A DNA stretch of 64,000 bases from Acidisarcina polymorpha (GCF_003330725.1 NZ_CP030840.1:1488001-1552000), one strand, 5' to 3'. Counted from the first letter of the stretch, positions 9,451 to 18,527 are shown. Notes: generated by a model not told the origin, from the letters alone. A program made the numbers and translations.

Positions 9451-9734
9451 GGCGCAGCCAGAAGGATGAGAAGCTGGGACGAGGAGAGATCCAGCTCCGT
9501 CCGGAACGTCCCGAAGCGGAATGCCCTGCGTTTGTGTATCCAACCTGGTCCTATTTCGAAAGCGACGCCCATCATCTCGACGCGCGCACTCGCCGATAGG
9601 CGATACTAATCCACAGACCGTGAACCGAAAAATCAGCTTTACTACGGCGACAACTAGGAAGTCCTCTTAAGCCGATCTTTTCTGCCGTAGTGGATTCAAT
9701 CGAACTTCCGTTCTAGTGCTCACGAGAAGAGGGC

Positions 9735-10129
9735 CTACAAATCCTCAAACCCACCCAGCCGCGCAGCCTTTTTAGGGAAGGTGACCGTGAACGCGCAATC
9801 CGCCGATAGGCCAAGCGCTCCAATCAGCGCGTCCGCGAAGGTGCCGAGCCCGCTCCTTACCGCGACCGGGCCGTGAACACCTCCTGCTCGTTCTGAACCA
9901 CCAGCGTATCGGCCTGAAGCAACCGCTCGACGACCGCGGCCCGCTCTTTCCCGGACAAGTCGTAGACCCTTCCCAGTACCCACACAGTCTCAACTAGGGT
10001 CACCAGGCTGACGAATCCCGGGGCTTCCCCAGTCAGCCGCCCCTCGATGACTTCGGTCGCCTTCCGCGACTGCACCGGATCGTCGTGCGCAAGATACCGA
10101 ACAAGGACGTTGGTGTCGAACCCAATCAT
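9735..10129 (-). pseudogene. PIN-domain (VapC-like) toxin, frameshifted
   Basis: From the ATG at 10129 the frame reads as a PIN-domain toxin start (MIGFDTNVLVRYLAHDDPVQ, then SLVTLVETVWVLGRVYDL) up to EVFTARSR, where it meets TAA at 9857-9859. The missing end lies in another frame of the same strand: RSGLGTFADALIGALGL and VTFPKKAARLGGFEDL, stopping at 9735. Family members usually read ...Y-R-x-G at this point, so a one-base loss turning TAY AGG into TAA GG explains the break. With the base restored the protein would have about 131 residues, normal for VapC. The catalytic acids (D4-type start, ETVW, DALI) are present but split, so the toxin should be dead unless frameshifting occurs. Confidence 0.8.
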
Positions 10130-10372
10130 CGACGTCGGGCCGAGCGGCAGCCGTCTCGGTTACCGCCTCATCCATCTCCTGTAGCGTGGGGGTGTGTCGC
10201 CGTCGAGAAGAGAACATGCCCTTCAGCGACGAAGCAGGAAGCTTCGGCAAAATCACCACACTGCCGTCCGGATGAACAAAAACTTGATCCGGTCACCCGG
10301 CTCCAGCCCAAGGTGCTCCCGAATCGCCTTCGGGATCGTCGCCTACCCTTTCACCGTCAGAGCCGATTCCAT
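10130..10372 (-). pseudogene. AbrB/MazE-like antitoxin, degraded
   Basis: Just upstream of the broken toxin the minus strand encodes an AbrB-type swapped-hairpin antitoxin: MESALTVKG, then a TAG stop at 10343-10345, then ATIPKAIREHLGLEPGDRIKF. Family members have KGQ(A/T)TIPK, so the stop is probably a mutated Gln codon. A second lesion follows at the five-A run 10278-10282 (T run in the gene): adding one base would restore a FVHPDGSVVILPKLP-type sequence, which indeed continues in the next frame to about 10140 (KGMFSSRRRHTPTLQEMDEA). The exact end is uncertain. Two independent lesions indicate real decay rather than one sequencing error. Confidence 0.75.
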
Positions 10373-10486
10373 AGTTTCACCTTACTTTCTGCAATAAGTA
10401 ATGCGCTTCCAGAAGGGTCTGTCAAGGAGCCAGAAGCGAACCGCGCCTCGAAGCCCGGGCGGCGCGATATATCCTCGGGCACCCGA

Positions 10487-12151
10487 TCACCCACGGGCCG
10501 GTGCCTCTTGCCCTCGCTTCCCAAAGCCACTGCTGCGCTCTGACTCTGGTACGACTGAGCGTTTTCGGGCCGAAAGCAGTTCAGGGGCGGCAATCTTGCC
10601 GAGAACCGCTCCGGTTTCGCGGTCGCGCACCAGCATCGCCATGGTCCCACTTGAAGCCATCTGCTCGGCGACGGTTCGGCATGACTCATCGGAGTAAGCG
10701 AATATCTCAGACGACGATGTGGGCGTTTCGCCGGAAGGGTGGGGCCCCGCCTCATTCATCGGCTGGGCCATCGGCTCGGCCATTACCTCGGCAACGATCA
10801 CCGATTCGAGTGGATCGACGCCGTACTCCCGGGAGAGATGAAAGCCCCTCCGGCCGAGCTTCTCGGTCAGGATCGAGCGCGGCATGATGAGCGACGTCAC
10901 GACGTATGAGGCGGTGCAAGCGAGCACTAGCGGCAACAGCGCCGGGAGGGCATGGGTGAGCTCGAGCGAGAACAGAATCGCTGTCAGCGGAACTCCGAGC
11001 GAACCGGAGAGCATCGCTCCCATCCCCAGTAACGCCCAGAGCGCCTGGGTCTCAACCGGCAGATGCAGTAGCATCGCGGGAAGCTCCCCGAGCGAGGCGC
11101 CGATCATCAGCAATGGCGCGAGCACACCGCCCGATGTTCCCGATCCGAGTGAAAAGGCCCACATCAGCGACTTGGCGACGATCAAGCCCAGAACCAGGGC
11201 CATTGGAGCATTGCCGCGCAGCAACTCAGCGATGTTGTCATAGCCGACGCCGAGTCCTCGAGCAAAGAACAGGCCGCCAAGTCCAACACCGAGCCCGCCG
11301 ATTGCCGGCCACCACATCCAGTGAATCCGCAACCGGCCGCAGAAGTGTTCGAAGGCGTCTTCGAAGCCATACATCAGGCGGCTTAGGCCAGCCGACGCCA
11401 GGCCGATCACTAATCCCAGAATGACCGCCGCCAGCATCGCCGGGGCCAGCGGAAAGGCTGCCTGAGACTCAAGCGGAAAGAGCGGTCCGGTGCCAAGCCA
11501 TGTGGTGCGCAGCGCTCCCGCCATTCCGCTGGCCACTGCGACCGGAACCAGGGAGCGCGGGCGCCATTCGAAGAGCAGCAACTCGACCGCCAGCAGAATC
11601 GCCGCGAGTGGGGCGGCGAAGGTGGCCGCCATGCCGGCGGCTGCACCGGCAACCAGCAACGTGGTGCGCTCGGCATCGGAGAGCTTGAGCCATTGCGCGA
11701 TCAGGGAACCGAAGGCTCCTCCGGTCATGATGATGGGTCCCTCGGCGCCGAAAGGTCCGCCTGAGCCGATCGAGATCGCCGCAGAGATCGGCTTCAGGAT
11801 CGCGACCTTAGGGTCGACGCGGGCTCCCCGAAGGAGAATCGCTTCAATCGCCTCGGGGATACCGTGACCGCGAATTTTGTCCGAGCCATAACGGGCCATG
11901 ACGCCAACGATGAGGCCACCGACAACCGGGACAAATGGCAAAATCCATCGCGACAAGGAAGACCCGGCTGGTGAAACCGCTGCTAGGCTGATGCGGTGGT
12001 AGTAAAAGATATTTGTAGCTAGAGCAATGGCCCGCAGGAGCAGCACGGCCAGAGCGGCCGCCCCGATTCCGATGACGGCAGCAACTGCGGTCAGCAGCCA
12101 GACGCGGCGATCGACGGTGAAATCCCGTAAAGCGGAAGGTCTCGAGTTCAT
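10487..12151 (-). CDS. ClC-family chloride channel / antiporter
   Basis: A 554-residue membrane protein with about ten hydrophobic segments. The ClC selectivity motifs are all visible: GHGIPE at residues 95-100, the gating region GSGGPFGAEGP with the gate Glu137, and SLGSGTSGGVLAPLLMIGASLG in the second half. The last ~110 residues are cytoplasmic and resemble one CBS-type unit (VAEQMASSGTMAMLVRDRE...GAVLGKI) after a poorly conserved spacer, so the CBS pair common in this family looks incomplete. It moves chloride or another anion, possibly in exchange for protons. Its start overlaps the MarR-like regulator stop by four bases (ATGA), so the two are cotranscribed. Confidence 0.93.
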   Translation of the reverse strand: MNSRPSALRDFTVDRRVWLLTAVAAVIGIGAAALAVLLLRAIALATNIFYYHRISLAAVSPAGSSLSRWILPFVPVVGGLIVGVMARYGSDKIRGHGIPEAIEAILLRGARVDPKVAILKPISAAISIGSGGPFGAEGPIIMTGGAFGSLIAQWLKLSDAERTTLLVAGAAAGMAATFAAPLAAILLAVELLLFEWRPRSLVPVAVASGMAGALRTTWLGTGPLFPLESQAAFPLAPAMLAAVILGLVIGLASAGLSRLMYGFEDAFEHFCGRLRIHWMWWPAIGGLGVGLGGLFFARGLGVGYDNIAELLRGNAPMALVLGLIVAKSLMWAFSLGSGTSGGVLAPLLMIGASLGELPAMLLHLPVETQALWALLGMGAMLSGSLGVPLTAILFSLELTHALPALLPLVLACTASYVVTSLIMPRSILTEKLGRRGFHLSREYGVDPLESVIVAEVMAEPMAQPMNEAGPHPSGETPTSSSEIFAYSDESCRTVAEQMASSGTMAMLVRDRETGAVLGKIAAPELLSARKRSVVPESERSSGFGKRGQEAPARG

Positions 12152-12612
12152 TTGCTGGGCGCCTTTTCTTTCGAGGAACTGCCGGACCGGGTCGCCTCGA
12201 TCCGGTGCAAGACGCTGGCGAGTCGAGGGGCCATATCGTGTAACTCGCTTGCATGTTCGTCGGCAAGCTGAAGTAGAAGCCGCTCGCCCTTGCGGGTCAG
12301 GCGAAGAAGCACACGGCGGCGGTCGGCCTGATCCTCTACGCGTTTCAACAGGCGCTGCTTTTCGGATCGATCGACAAGCTCAACGACGCTGTTGTGGCGC
12401 AAGCCAAGTCGTCCGGCGGCATAGGCAATGGTGGTTGTGGCGCCTGCCGGCGCGCCTGCAATCTGCAGCAGCAGTTGATGCTGTTGAGGCTGCAGTCCCA
12501 CGCTTTCGGCGGCTTTTTCGCTGAAAAGGAGGAACCTTCGCAGCTCAAAGCGAAACTCTGCGAGGGTGCAAAGCAGCTGACGACCTGAAGGGAAGAGTTG
12601 ATCTGCTTCCAT
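12148..12612 (-). CDS. MarR-family transcriptional regulator
   Basis: A 154-residue winged-helix regulator. The core reads as MarR: an N-terminal dimer helix, QPQQHQLLLQIAGAPAGATT, a recognition helix region LGLRHNSVVELVDRSEKQ, and the wing VEDQADRRRVLLRLTRKGERLL, followed by a C-terminal helix. It overlaps the ClC gene and probably controls it. No ribosome-binding site precedes the ATG; instead a perfect inverted repeat (12614-12636) ends one base before it, so the message may be leaderless or the true start may lie slightly inside. The effector is unknown. Confidence 0.9.
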   Translation of the reverse strand: MEADQLFPSGRQLLCTLAEFRFELRRFLLFSEKAAESVGLQPQQHQLLLQIAGAPAGATTTIAYAAGRLGLRHNSVVELVDRSEKQRLLKRVEDQADRRRVLLRLTRKGERLLLQLADEHASELHDMAPRLASVLHRIEATRSGSSSKEKAPSK

Positions 12613-12613
12613 T

Positions 12614-12636
12614 TTTATATCGTATTACGATATAAA
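12614..12636. promoter_or_regulatory. Perfect inverted repeat, likely MarR operator
   Basis: Nine-base arms TTTATATCG and CGATATAAA flank the 5-base centre TATTA, directly before the start codon of the MarR-like gene. It is AT-rich in a GC-rich neighbourhood and has the size and symmetry of MarR or PadR operators. TACGAT on the minus strand could also serve as a -10 element, so binding would block transcription of both regulator and channel. Confidence 0.65.
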
Positions 12637-12747
12637 TTCCCAGACAAGATGGATTGATCCGGCAAAGAGCGTTGCGAGGGGTCGGGCGGGAACTAAAGAC
12701 TGCCTGGTAACCATCCTGGTTTTTTGACGGACAGCCTATAATCAGAT

Positions 12748-15030
12748 ATGGCGACTGCGCAGACAGCCTCTTTGACTCCGGAATCTGGGCGGGACCTGCT
12801 GGCCGACCGCTTCCGCGAGCTGATTGCGACTGTGCGGAAGAACCGCCCCTCCGACGATACCGAGATCATTCGCAAGGCTTGGGATTATTGCCTCGAGCAT
12901 CACAATGGGCAGCTTCGCGCCTCTGGCGAGCCTTATGTGCTGCATCCGCTGGAAGTGGCCCAGGTGCTCGCGGAGATGAAGCTGGACTCGACGGCGATCG
13001 CTGCCGGGCTGCTTCATGACGCGGTGGAAGATACGCCGGTGACCACCGAGGATATCTCCGCGCGCTTCGGCGAACAGGTGGCCCACCTTGTCGAGGGCGT
13101 CACCAAGATCGACAAGATCCAGTTTGCGAACCGTGAAGACCGGCAGGCGGAAAACGTTCGCAAGATGCTGTTGGCGATGGTGAGCGATGTGCGAGTGGTC
13201 ATCATCAAGCTCGCCGACCGGCTACACAATATGCGTACGCTCGAGCATCTGGCGCCGCATCGCCAGCAGGCTATCGCGCGGGAGACCCTGGATATATATG
13301 CTCCACTGGCTCACCGGCTCGGCATGGGCAAGGTCCGCGGCGAGTTAGAAGATCTGGCCTTCCGCTATGTCGATCCTTTTACCTATGAGCAGGTCTCGAG
13401 CGCGGTCGAATCGCGCCGCAGCGAGGGCGAAGAATTCCTGGCCAATGTAGAGGCGACGCTCGCTGACCGGCTTAACGAAGAAGGCATCACTGCCCGGGTG
13501 GAATGGCGCATCAAGCGGCTTTACAGTGTCAGTCAAAAACTGCGCGAGGCGGATACGAACATCGACCAGGTCTACGATCTGCTGGCTATTCGGGTCATCA
13601 CCGGCAGCGTTGCGCATTGCTATGCGGTCTTCGGCATCATTCACGGACTCTGGCGGCCGGTTCCCGGGCGGATTAAAGACTTTATCGCCATGCCGCGTCC
13701 GAATTTGTATCAGTCGCTACACACGACGGTGATCGGGGAGCGCGGCCATCAGTTCGAGGTGCAGATCCGCACCGAAGAGATGCACCGCATCGCCGAGGAG
13801 GGCATTGCGGCGCACTGGAAATATAAGGCGGGCGGCTCGCCGATCAGCGCGCGCGACGAACAGCGGCTTGCCTGGGTGCGGCAACTGGTCGAGTGGCAGC
13901 GGGAGATGACCGACCCGAACGAGTTCCTCTCGACGCTCAAGATCGATCTCTATCCGGAGGAGGTCTACACCTTTACGCCGAAGGGCAAAGTTGTCGTTCT
14001 GCCGAAGGACGCAACGCCGATTGACTTTGCGTACTCGATCCACACCGAGGTCGGGAACACCTGCGTCAGCGCCAAGGTGAACGGCCGCATCGCGCCGCTG
14101 CGATCGAAGTTGAGGAATGGCGACATTGTCGAGGTTGTGACCCAGAACGGCCACACGCCGAGTCGTGACTGGCTTACCTTCGTCAAGAGTTCGCGCGCGC
14201 GGAACAAGATCAAGCACTGGCTCAACGAGCATCAGCGCGAACGCGCTATCGACATCGGCCGCAAGCTGCTGGAGCGTGAGGCCCGCAAGTACAAGGTTTC
14301 TTTGAACAAGTTTATGGACGCCGATTACGCCAGGGTCGCGGCTGACTACGGAGTTGCAACTCCGATTGATTTACTGGCCACGATCGGCTTCGGGAAATAC
14401 TCCGCCCGCCAGGTGCTGAACAAGCTTTCTCCCGGTGTGATCTCGCTGCCGGTGCCGGGCGAGCTGGAATCTGGCGTTGAGACCAAGCCGACGGTCTCTG
14501 AGGCGGTCACGCGCGTCCATTTGGCGACGAAGACAGATTCGCTTCAGGTCGAGGGTCAAAACGACCTGCTGATCTACCGGGCGCGATGTTGCAATCCGAT
14601 TCGAGGCGAAGAGATTATCGGCTACGTCACCCGCGGCAAGGGCGTCGCCGTGCATGCGCGCAGCTGCCCTAATGTGCAGAATCTGCTCTACGAGTCGGAC
14701 CGGCGGATTAACGTCGAGTGGGCCCGGCTTGCTCCATCCGAACCAGCCGGCGGCCAGAAGAACGGCGCTCATGCTCCCCGTCCGGTCACTTATCCGGTCA
14801 AATTGACGATTCTCTGCGATGACCGCCCCGGGATGTTGAAAGAGCTGACCGCCATCATCAGCGATGACGGGACCAACATTCGCGGAGTGGATTCGAAGTC
14901 CGATGACCATGGGGGAGCGGTCGTCGAATTCATTGTCGAGGCCGAAGACGTTCGCCATTTGACCAAGCTGGTCACCAACCTGCGGCGGGTGGCGGGGGTG
15001 AGGGATGTGCAGCGGGCGCAGAAGCTATAG
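12748..15030 (+). CDS. rel: Bifunctional (p)ppGpp synthetase/hydrolase
   Basis: A 760-residue RelA/SpoT-family protein, full length. The HD hydrolase domain comes first (His66 in LHPLEV, His90-Asp91 in LLHDAVEDT), so it can degrade (p)ppGpp. The synthetase domain spans about 250-375 (RIKDFIAMPRPNLYQSLHTT, FEVQIRTEEMH). A TGS domain follows at about 415-475 (VYTFTPKGKVVVLPKDATPI), then a cysteine-bearing RIS region (ARCCNPIRGEEIIGYVTRGK) and a C-terminal ACT domain (DRPGMLKELTAIISD). Both catalytic centres look intact. It controls the stringent response. The ridA-like gene follows 27 bases later on the same strand. Confidence 0.97.
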   Translation: MATAQTASLTPESGRDLLADRFRELIATVRKNRPSDDTEIIRKAWDYCLEHHNGQLRASGEPYVLHPLEVAQVLAEMKLDSTAIAAGLLHDAVEDTPVTTEDISARFGEQVAHLVEGVTKIDKIQFANREDRQAENVRKMLLAMVSDVRVVIIKLADRLHNMRTLEHLAPHRQQAIARETLDIYAPLAHRLGMGKVRGELEDLAFRYVDPFTYEQVSSAVESRRSEGEEFLANVEATLADRLNEEGITARVEWRIKRLYSVSQKLREADTNIDQVYDLLAIRVITGSVAHCYAVFGIIHGLWRPVPGRIKDFIAMPRPNLYQSLHTTVIGERGHQFEVQIRTEEMHRIAEEGIAAHWKYKAGGSPISARDEQRLAWVRQLVEWQREMTDPNEFLSTLKIDLYPEEVYTFTPKGKVVVLPKDATPIDFAYSIHTEVGNTCVSAKVNGRIAPLRSKLRNGDIVEVVTQNGHTPSRDWLTFVKSSRARNKIKHWLNEHQRERAIDIGRKLLEREARKYKVSLNKFMDADYARVAADYGVATPIDLLATIGFGKYSARQVLNKLSPGVISLPVPGELESGVETKPTVSEAVTRVHLATKTDSLQVEGQNDLLIYRARCCNPIRGEEIIGYVTRGKGVAVHARSCPNVQNLLYESDRRINVEWARLAPSEPAGGQKNGAHAPRPVTYPVKLTILCDDRPGMLKELTAIISDDGTNIRGVDSKSDDHGGAVVEFIVEAEDVRHLTKLVTNLRRVAGVRDVQRAQKL

Positions 15031-15057
15031 ATCCGACATAGCAGCTAGAATTCAGAG

Positions 15058-15456
15058 ATGACTTCGACTGCCAAGATCCCTGTTTCCACTGATAAAGCTC
15101 CTGCTGCGATCGGCCCTTATTCCCAGGGTGTCCGGGTCGGAGATTTCCTTTACACCTCGGGCCAGGTGGCTCTCGACCCGGCAACCGGGCAGATGGTTTC
15201 TGGCGGCATTGAGGCTCAAACGACGCGCGTTCTGGAAAATCTGAGAGCGGTGCTTGGAGCAGCCGGCGCCAGCCTTACCCAGGTTGTCAAGACAACGGTA
15301 TTTTTGAAAGACATGAATGATTTCGCGGCGATGAACGCGATTTATGGCCAATACTTCGCTCCCGAAGGGGCGGTTGCGCCGGCGCGCTCGACGGTGGAGG
15401 TCGCCCGGCTGCCGAAGGATGCGTTGGTGGAGATCGAAGTCATTGCTGTGCTGTAG
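15058..15456 (+). CDS. ridA: RidA-family imine/enamine deaminase
   Basis: A 132-residue protein of the YjgF/YER057c/UK114 family. It carries the family signatures [23 protein letters not shown]-type opening, [20 protein letters not shown], and the C-terminal [20 protein letters not shown] with the substrate-binding arginine. RidA hydrolyses reactive 2-aminoacrylate and related imines formed by PLP enzymes. The length is standard and the gene is complete. It lies 27 bases after rel, which suggests cotranscription. Confidence 0.95.
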   Translation: MTSTAKIPVSTDKAPAAIGPYSQGVRVGDFLYTSGQVALDPATGQMVSGGIEAQTTRVLENLRAVLGAAGASLTQVVKTTVFLKDMNDFAAMNAIYGQYFAPEGAVAPARSTVEVARLPKDALVEIEVIAVL

Positions 15457-15562
15457 GCGGGGCAGCAACGATTCCGAAGTGCGGTTTGCGAGGCTAGTAG
15501 CCTAGTCTGATGTTCATTGCGATCTGAAGGAATCTCTGCACGAGCGAACTTGCTGTCGACGC

Positions 15563-15588
15563 AGATCCTTCGCTGCGCTCAGGATGAC
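15563..15588. repeat. Dispersed intergenic repeat, copy 1
   Basis: The sequence AGATCCTTCGCTGCGCTCAG followed by GATGAC has partly self-complementary ends (ATCCT/AGGAT). A diverged relative occurs at 41107-41140, also between genes. Short palindromes of this general form are scattered between genes in many bacterial genomes; that comparison is from memory. Confidence 0.5.
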
Positions 15589-15726
15589 GGGATTGTTAAG
15601 ACGTCAGCGGCGATGAGAGTTTTAGAGCGTTCAGGATCACGGCAGTTTCAGGGCATTCCGGAGTCGGGATGGTCGTTGGGGTGTTTTTGAGGGACACCGT
15701 AGCGGAATCCGAGTCTATCCCAGCTT

Positions 15727-16110
15727 ATGGGCAGAGACAGGCGCGGGTACTTCCGGATGCCCGGAAGTACTCTGGTCGCTCGATCGCTCTTCCCCTATTA
15801 TCGACCCAGCATTGAGGAACTTCAGCCCATTTTCGAAAAAACCATGACACGAATTCCTCTACCCTGGGAACCCTACGAGATCAGCGCCCGCTTTTATCGC
15901 GCACTGCAGGCCAGGGCGCTCACCCTGGAGATCGATGCGTTAGGCGACGAACTCCAGGCGACGACCATCGAGAATCCCGACCAGCTCCGACGGCACCGGC
16001 TGCTGGCCCGGGCGCAGCGCGATGAGGCCGAGCGCTATCGCGATTTCCTGACCAGAACCAGCATCCGGACGGCCACAGCGACCCACTCCACCCCTCTCAG
16101 AAGTTCATGA
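15727..16110 (+). CDS. Hypothetical protein, doubtful
   Basis: An open frame of 127 codons between the ridA-like gene and a convergent LacI gene. The C-terminal two thirds look protein-like: a helical, charged segment (EISARFYRALQARALTLEID, then RRHRLLARAQRDEAERYRDF) that could form a coiled coil. No start has a good ribosome-binding site. A strong inverted repeat (15747-15770) covers the first codons of the longest version, so a shorter product from ATG 15844 (88 residues) is at least as likely. I do not recognise the family and the gene may not be real. Confidence 0.35.
   Translation: MGRDRRGYFRMPGSTLVARSLFPYYRPSIEELQPIFEKTMTRIPLPWEPYEISARFYRALQARALTLEIDALGDELQATTIENPDQLRRHRLLARAQRDEAERYRDFLTRTSIRTATATHSTPLRSS
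15747..15770. repeat. 10-base perfect inverted repeat
   Basis: GTACTTCCGG, four bases ATGC, then CCGGAAGTAC. It can form a strong hairpin. There is no T run after it on either strand, so it is more like an operator or mRNA structure than a terminator. It lies at the head of the doubtful gene 15727-16110. Confidence 0.6.
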
Positions 16111-16137
16111 TGGAGCGGGGTTGGCGGCTCTTGCTTC

Positions 16138-17205
16138 TCACGCCTTGGTTCTTTCCCGCGCTTTCGCTTTCCCCGAAGATTCCCTCACCACCAGTTCCGG
16201 TCCCATGACGATCTCCTCGGGAAAACGCTCCTCGGGATGAATGATTTTTTCGAGGAGGGTTCGCGCCGCGATCGTACCCATCGCTCGAAGGGGTTGACGG
16301 ATTGTGGTAAGGCTGGGGCGCTGATAGGCCGCGCTCATGATGTCGTCGAAGCCGATCACTGAGACATCCTCGGGAATCCGCAATCCGGCCTCACCGAGCG
16401 CCCTCATTGCGCCGATGGCCGCCGTGTCGTTGAAACAAAACATCGCGCTGAATTCTTGTTTCCTGGTGATGAATGCCTTGACTGGAAAGTAACCCAGTTC
16501 CGGGGACCAGCTATTCGCCTGAAGCTCGATGGTCAACTCCGGGGGCACCTTGAGGCCGAAATCCCTGGCCACGTCCAGGATCGCCTTCCAGCGGAATTTC
16601 GAGTCCACGGAGTATTGCTGACCTTTCATGAAGGCAATCCGCCGGTGCCCTAGCTCGTATAAGTGCTGGATTGCCAATTGCGCCGATGCGACGTGGTCCA
16701 GGGTCACGTTCGTTACCAGCGGACCGGTTTTGTGGCCGGAGACGGCGACGGTCGGCAGATGGCTTTCAAACTCAACGTTGGTATTCAGCACGAGGAGCCC
16801 CTCGACGCCGCGGTCCTGCAGCATTCGGGGATAGTCTTTCATCAACTCCGGCCGCCAATAATGGCAGGTGGTGAAATAAAGAAAGTGTTTCTCGAGCAGG
16901 TACTCCTCGACACCGCCCATGACCAGGGTGAAGTAGCCTTCGCTCATTTCGGGAACAATGACACCGATTGACTCGCTACTGCCTTTTCGCAGATTACGGG
17001 CGTAGTAGCTGGGCCGGTAGTTGAGCTTTTTGGCAGCCTCGAGCACCCGCTTCCGGGTCTCGGCACTGAGCTGCTGCGCCTGCGGCGCATCGTTCAGCAC
17101 GAAGGAGACCGTCGTCTTGGAAAGCCCAAGATGGGTCGCTAGCTGCTGCAGATCGGTGCGCTTGCCCTGAGTGACCGGGCTGGCGTCCACTTGTTTCTTA
17201 ACCAT
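16138..17205 (-). CDS. LacI-family transcriptional regulator
   Basis: A 355-residue repressor. The LacI head is at residues ~17-70 (LQQLATHLGLSKTTVSFVLN, then KRVLEAAKKLNYRPSYYARN). The rest is the type I periplasmic-binding-like sensor (GVIVPEMSEGYFTLVMGGVE, HRRIAFMKGQ, FSAMFCFNDTAAIGAMRALG, VSVIGFDDIMSAAYQRPSLT). These regulators answer to sugars or related ligands. No sugar-use gene is next to it, so its target is not obvious. Two LacI-type operator cores sit just upstream of its start (17214-17235), suggesting autoregulation. Confidence 0.93.
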   Translation of the reverse strand: MVKKQVDASPVTQGKRTDLQQLATHLGLSKTTVSFVLNDAPQAQQLSAETRKRVLEAAKKLNYRPSYYARNLRKGSSESIGVIVPEMSEGYFTLVMGGVEEYLLEKHFLYFTTCHYWRPELMKDYPRMLQDRGVEGLLVLNTNVEFESHLPTVAVSGHKTGPLVTNVTLDHVASAQLAIQHLYELGHRRIAFMKGQQYSVDSKFRWKAILDVARDFGLKVPPELTIELQANSWSPELGYFPVKAFITRKQEFSAMFCFNDTAAIGAMRALGEAGLRIPEDVSVIGFDDIMSAAYQRPSLTTIRQPLRAMGTIAARTLLEKIIHPEERFPEEIVMGPELVVRESSGKAKARERTKA

Positions 17206-17213
17206 GCTCGATT

Positions 17214-17235
17214 CAATCGATTGCTTAAAGCGGTT
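17214..17235. promoter_or_regulatory. Two tandem LacI-type operator cores
   Basis: CAATCGATTG (17214-17223) and AAGCGGTT (17228-17235) both fit the AANCGNTT core with the central CG step typical of LacI-family operators. Their centres are 13 bases apart and they lie 9-30 bases before the LacI start codon. The 10-base palindrome is perfect. Confidence 0.5.
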
Positions 17236-17492
17236 CAGTTCTAACGATGTGAACTAGCATACCTTAGAGGGAAACGCATGCCCTGGGCCGGGGAATGCAG
17301 GTTGTGGGGGGACAGCGGGAAGCTGGCAGCCTAGCCTCTTGCTGGCGGAACAACGGGAAGGAATCTGGTCTTACAGAACACCTCCCCTGCCCCGCTCTAA
17401 ACACCTACTCTGCCCTGCTCTAGTTGAACCCGGCAGGGGATGAGGATTGCAGAGGTCGTAGACGATCGCCAGCCTGCTAAACTTCCCAACAG

Positions 17493-18527
17493 ATGTCTGC
17501 TAGCAAGTCCAGTCCCGAACGCCTTGTCTCTGCCGCTCGTGCGGAGGAAGAGAATTCCTTTGAGCTGAAGCTCCGGCCTCGGCTGCTTAACGAATTCATT
17601 GGCCAGCCAAAAGCCAAGGAGCAGCTGGCGATCGCTCTGCAGGCCGCTAAATCGCGTGGCGAGGCTCTCGACCACGTTCTGCTGTTCGGTCCTCCTGGTC
17701 TTGGCAAGACCACGCTTGCCTCCATCATTGCCAATGAACTCGACGTCGGCTTCCAACAGACCTCGGGCCCCGCGTTGCAGATCCAGGGCGATCTGACTGC
17801 GATCCTGACGAACCTGCGAGAACGCCAGGTCCTGTTTCTGGACGAGATCCATCGTTTACAGCCGGTGCTAGAAGAGAAGCTCTATACGGCTCTCGAGGAT
17901 TACAAGCTCGATATCATCATCGGCCAGGGGCCGGCGGCGCGCACTCATGTGATGGACATCAAACCGTTCACCTTCGTGGCTGCGACGACGCGTCCGGGGC
18001 TGCTTTCTTCGCCGCTCCGGTCGCGGTTCGGCATCCTGCTGCGGCTGGAATTCTATAACGAGGATGATCTTCGCTACATTGTCGAGCGCTCGGCCGAGGT
18101 AATGAATGTCCCCATCGATCATGATGGAGCAGCGGAGATCGCGATGCGTTCGCGGGGAACACCGCGAATCGCGAATCGCTTGCTGCGGCGGGTGCGCGAT
18201 TACGCCCAGGTGCGCGGAACCGGCAGCATCGACCGTCCCACCGCCGAGGCGGCGCTGAAGATGCTGGAAGTGGACGCCCATGGCTTCGATGAACTTGACC
18301 GCCGTCTCTTGCTGACGATTATTGAGAAGTATGATGGCGGTCCGGTTGGCCTGAACACCCTGGCGGCGACCCTGGCGGAAGAGGAAGACGCGCTTGAAGA
18401 GGTCTACGAACCGTTCCTGATCCAGATCGGCTTCCTCGACCGGACGCCGCGGGGGCGAGTCGCGACGCGCTTGGCTTACGAGCATTTTGGACTGCCACTA
18501 CCGCGCAGGCAGACAGCGCTTTTTTAG
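17493..18527 (+). CDS. ruvB: Holliday junction branch-migration ATPase RuvB
   Basis: A 344-residue AAA+ motor, of normal length. It has Walker A GPPGLGKT (residues 66-73), Walker [11 protein letters not shown], sensor region [18 protein letters not shown] with the arginine finger, and the C-terminal winged helix with [20 protein letters not shown] and [16 protein letters not shown]. RuvB drives branch migration with RuvA during recombinational repair; ruvA and ruvC are not in this neighbourhood. The ATG at 17493 has no clear ribosome-binding site but fits family starts. Confidence 0.97.
   Translation: MSASKSSPERLVSAARAEEENSFELKLRPRLLNEFIGQPKAKEQLAIALQAAKSRGEALDHVLLFGPPGLGKTTLASIIANELDVGFQQTSGPALQIQGDLTAILTNLRERQVLFLDEIHRLQPVLEEKLYTALEDYKLDIIIGQGPAARTHVMDIKPFTFVAATTRPGLLSSPLRSRFGILLRLEFYNEDDLRYIVERSAEVMNVPIDHDGAAEIAMRSRGTPRIANRLLRRVRDYAQVRGTGSIDRPTAEAALKMLEVDAHGFDELDRRLLLTIIEKYDGGPVGLNTLAATLAEEEDALEEVYEPFLIQIGFLDRTPRGRVATRLAYEHFGLPLPRRQTALF

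Noticed and set aside
17388-17424. Imperfect 13-base direct repeat (CTGCCCYGCTCTA) before ruvB
   Set aside because: Too short and in a skewed C-rich stretch; could be chance.
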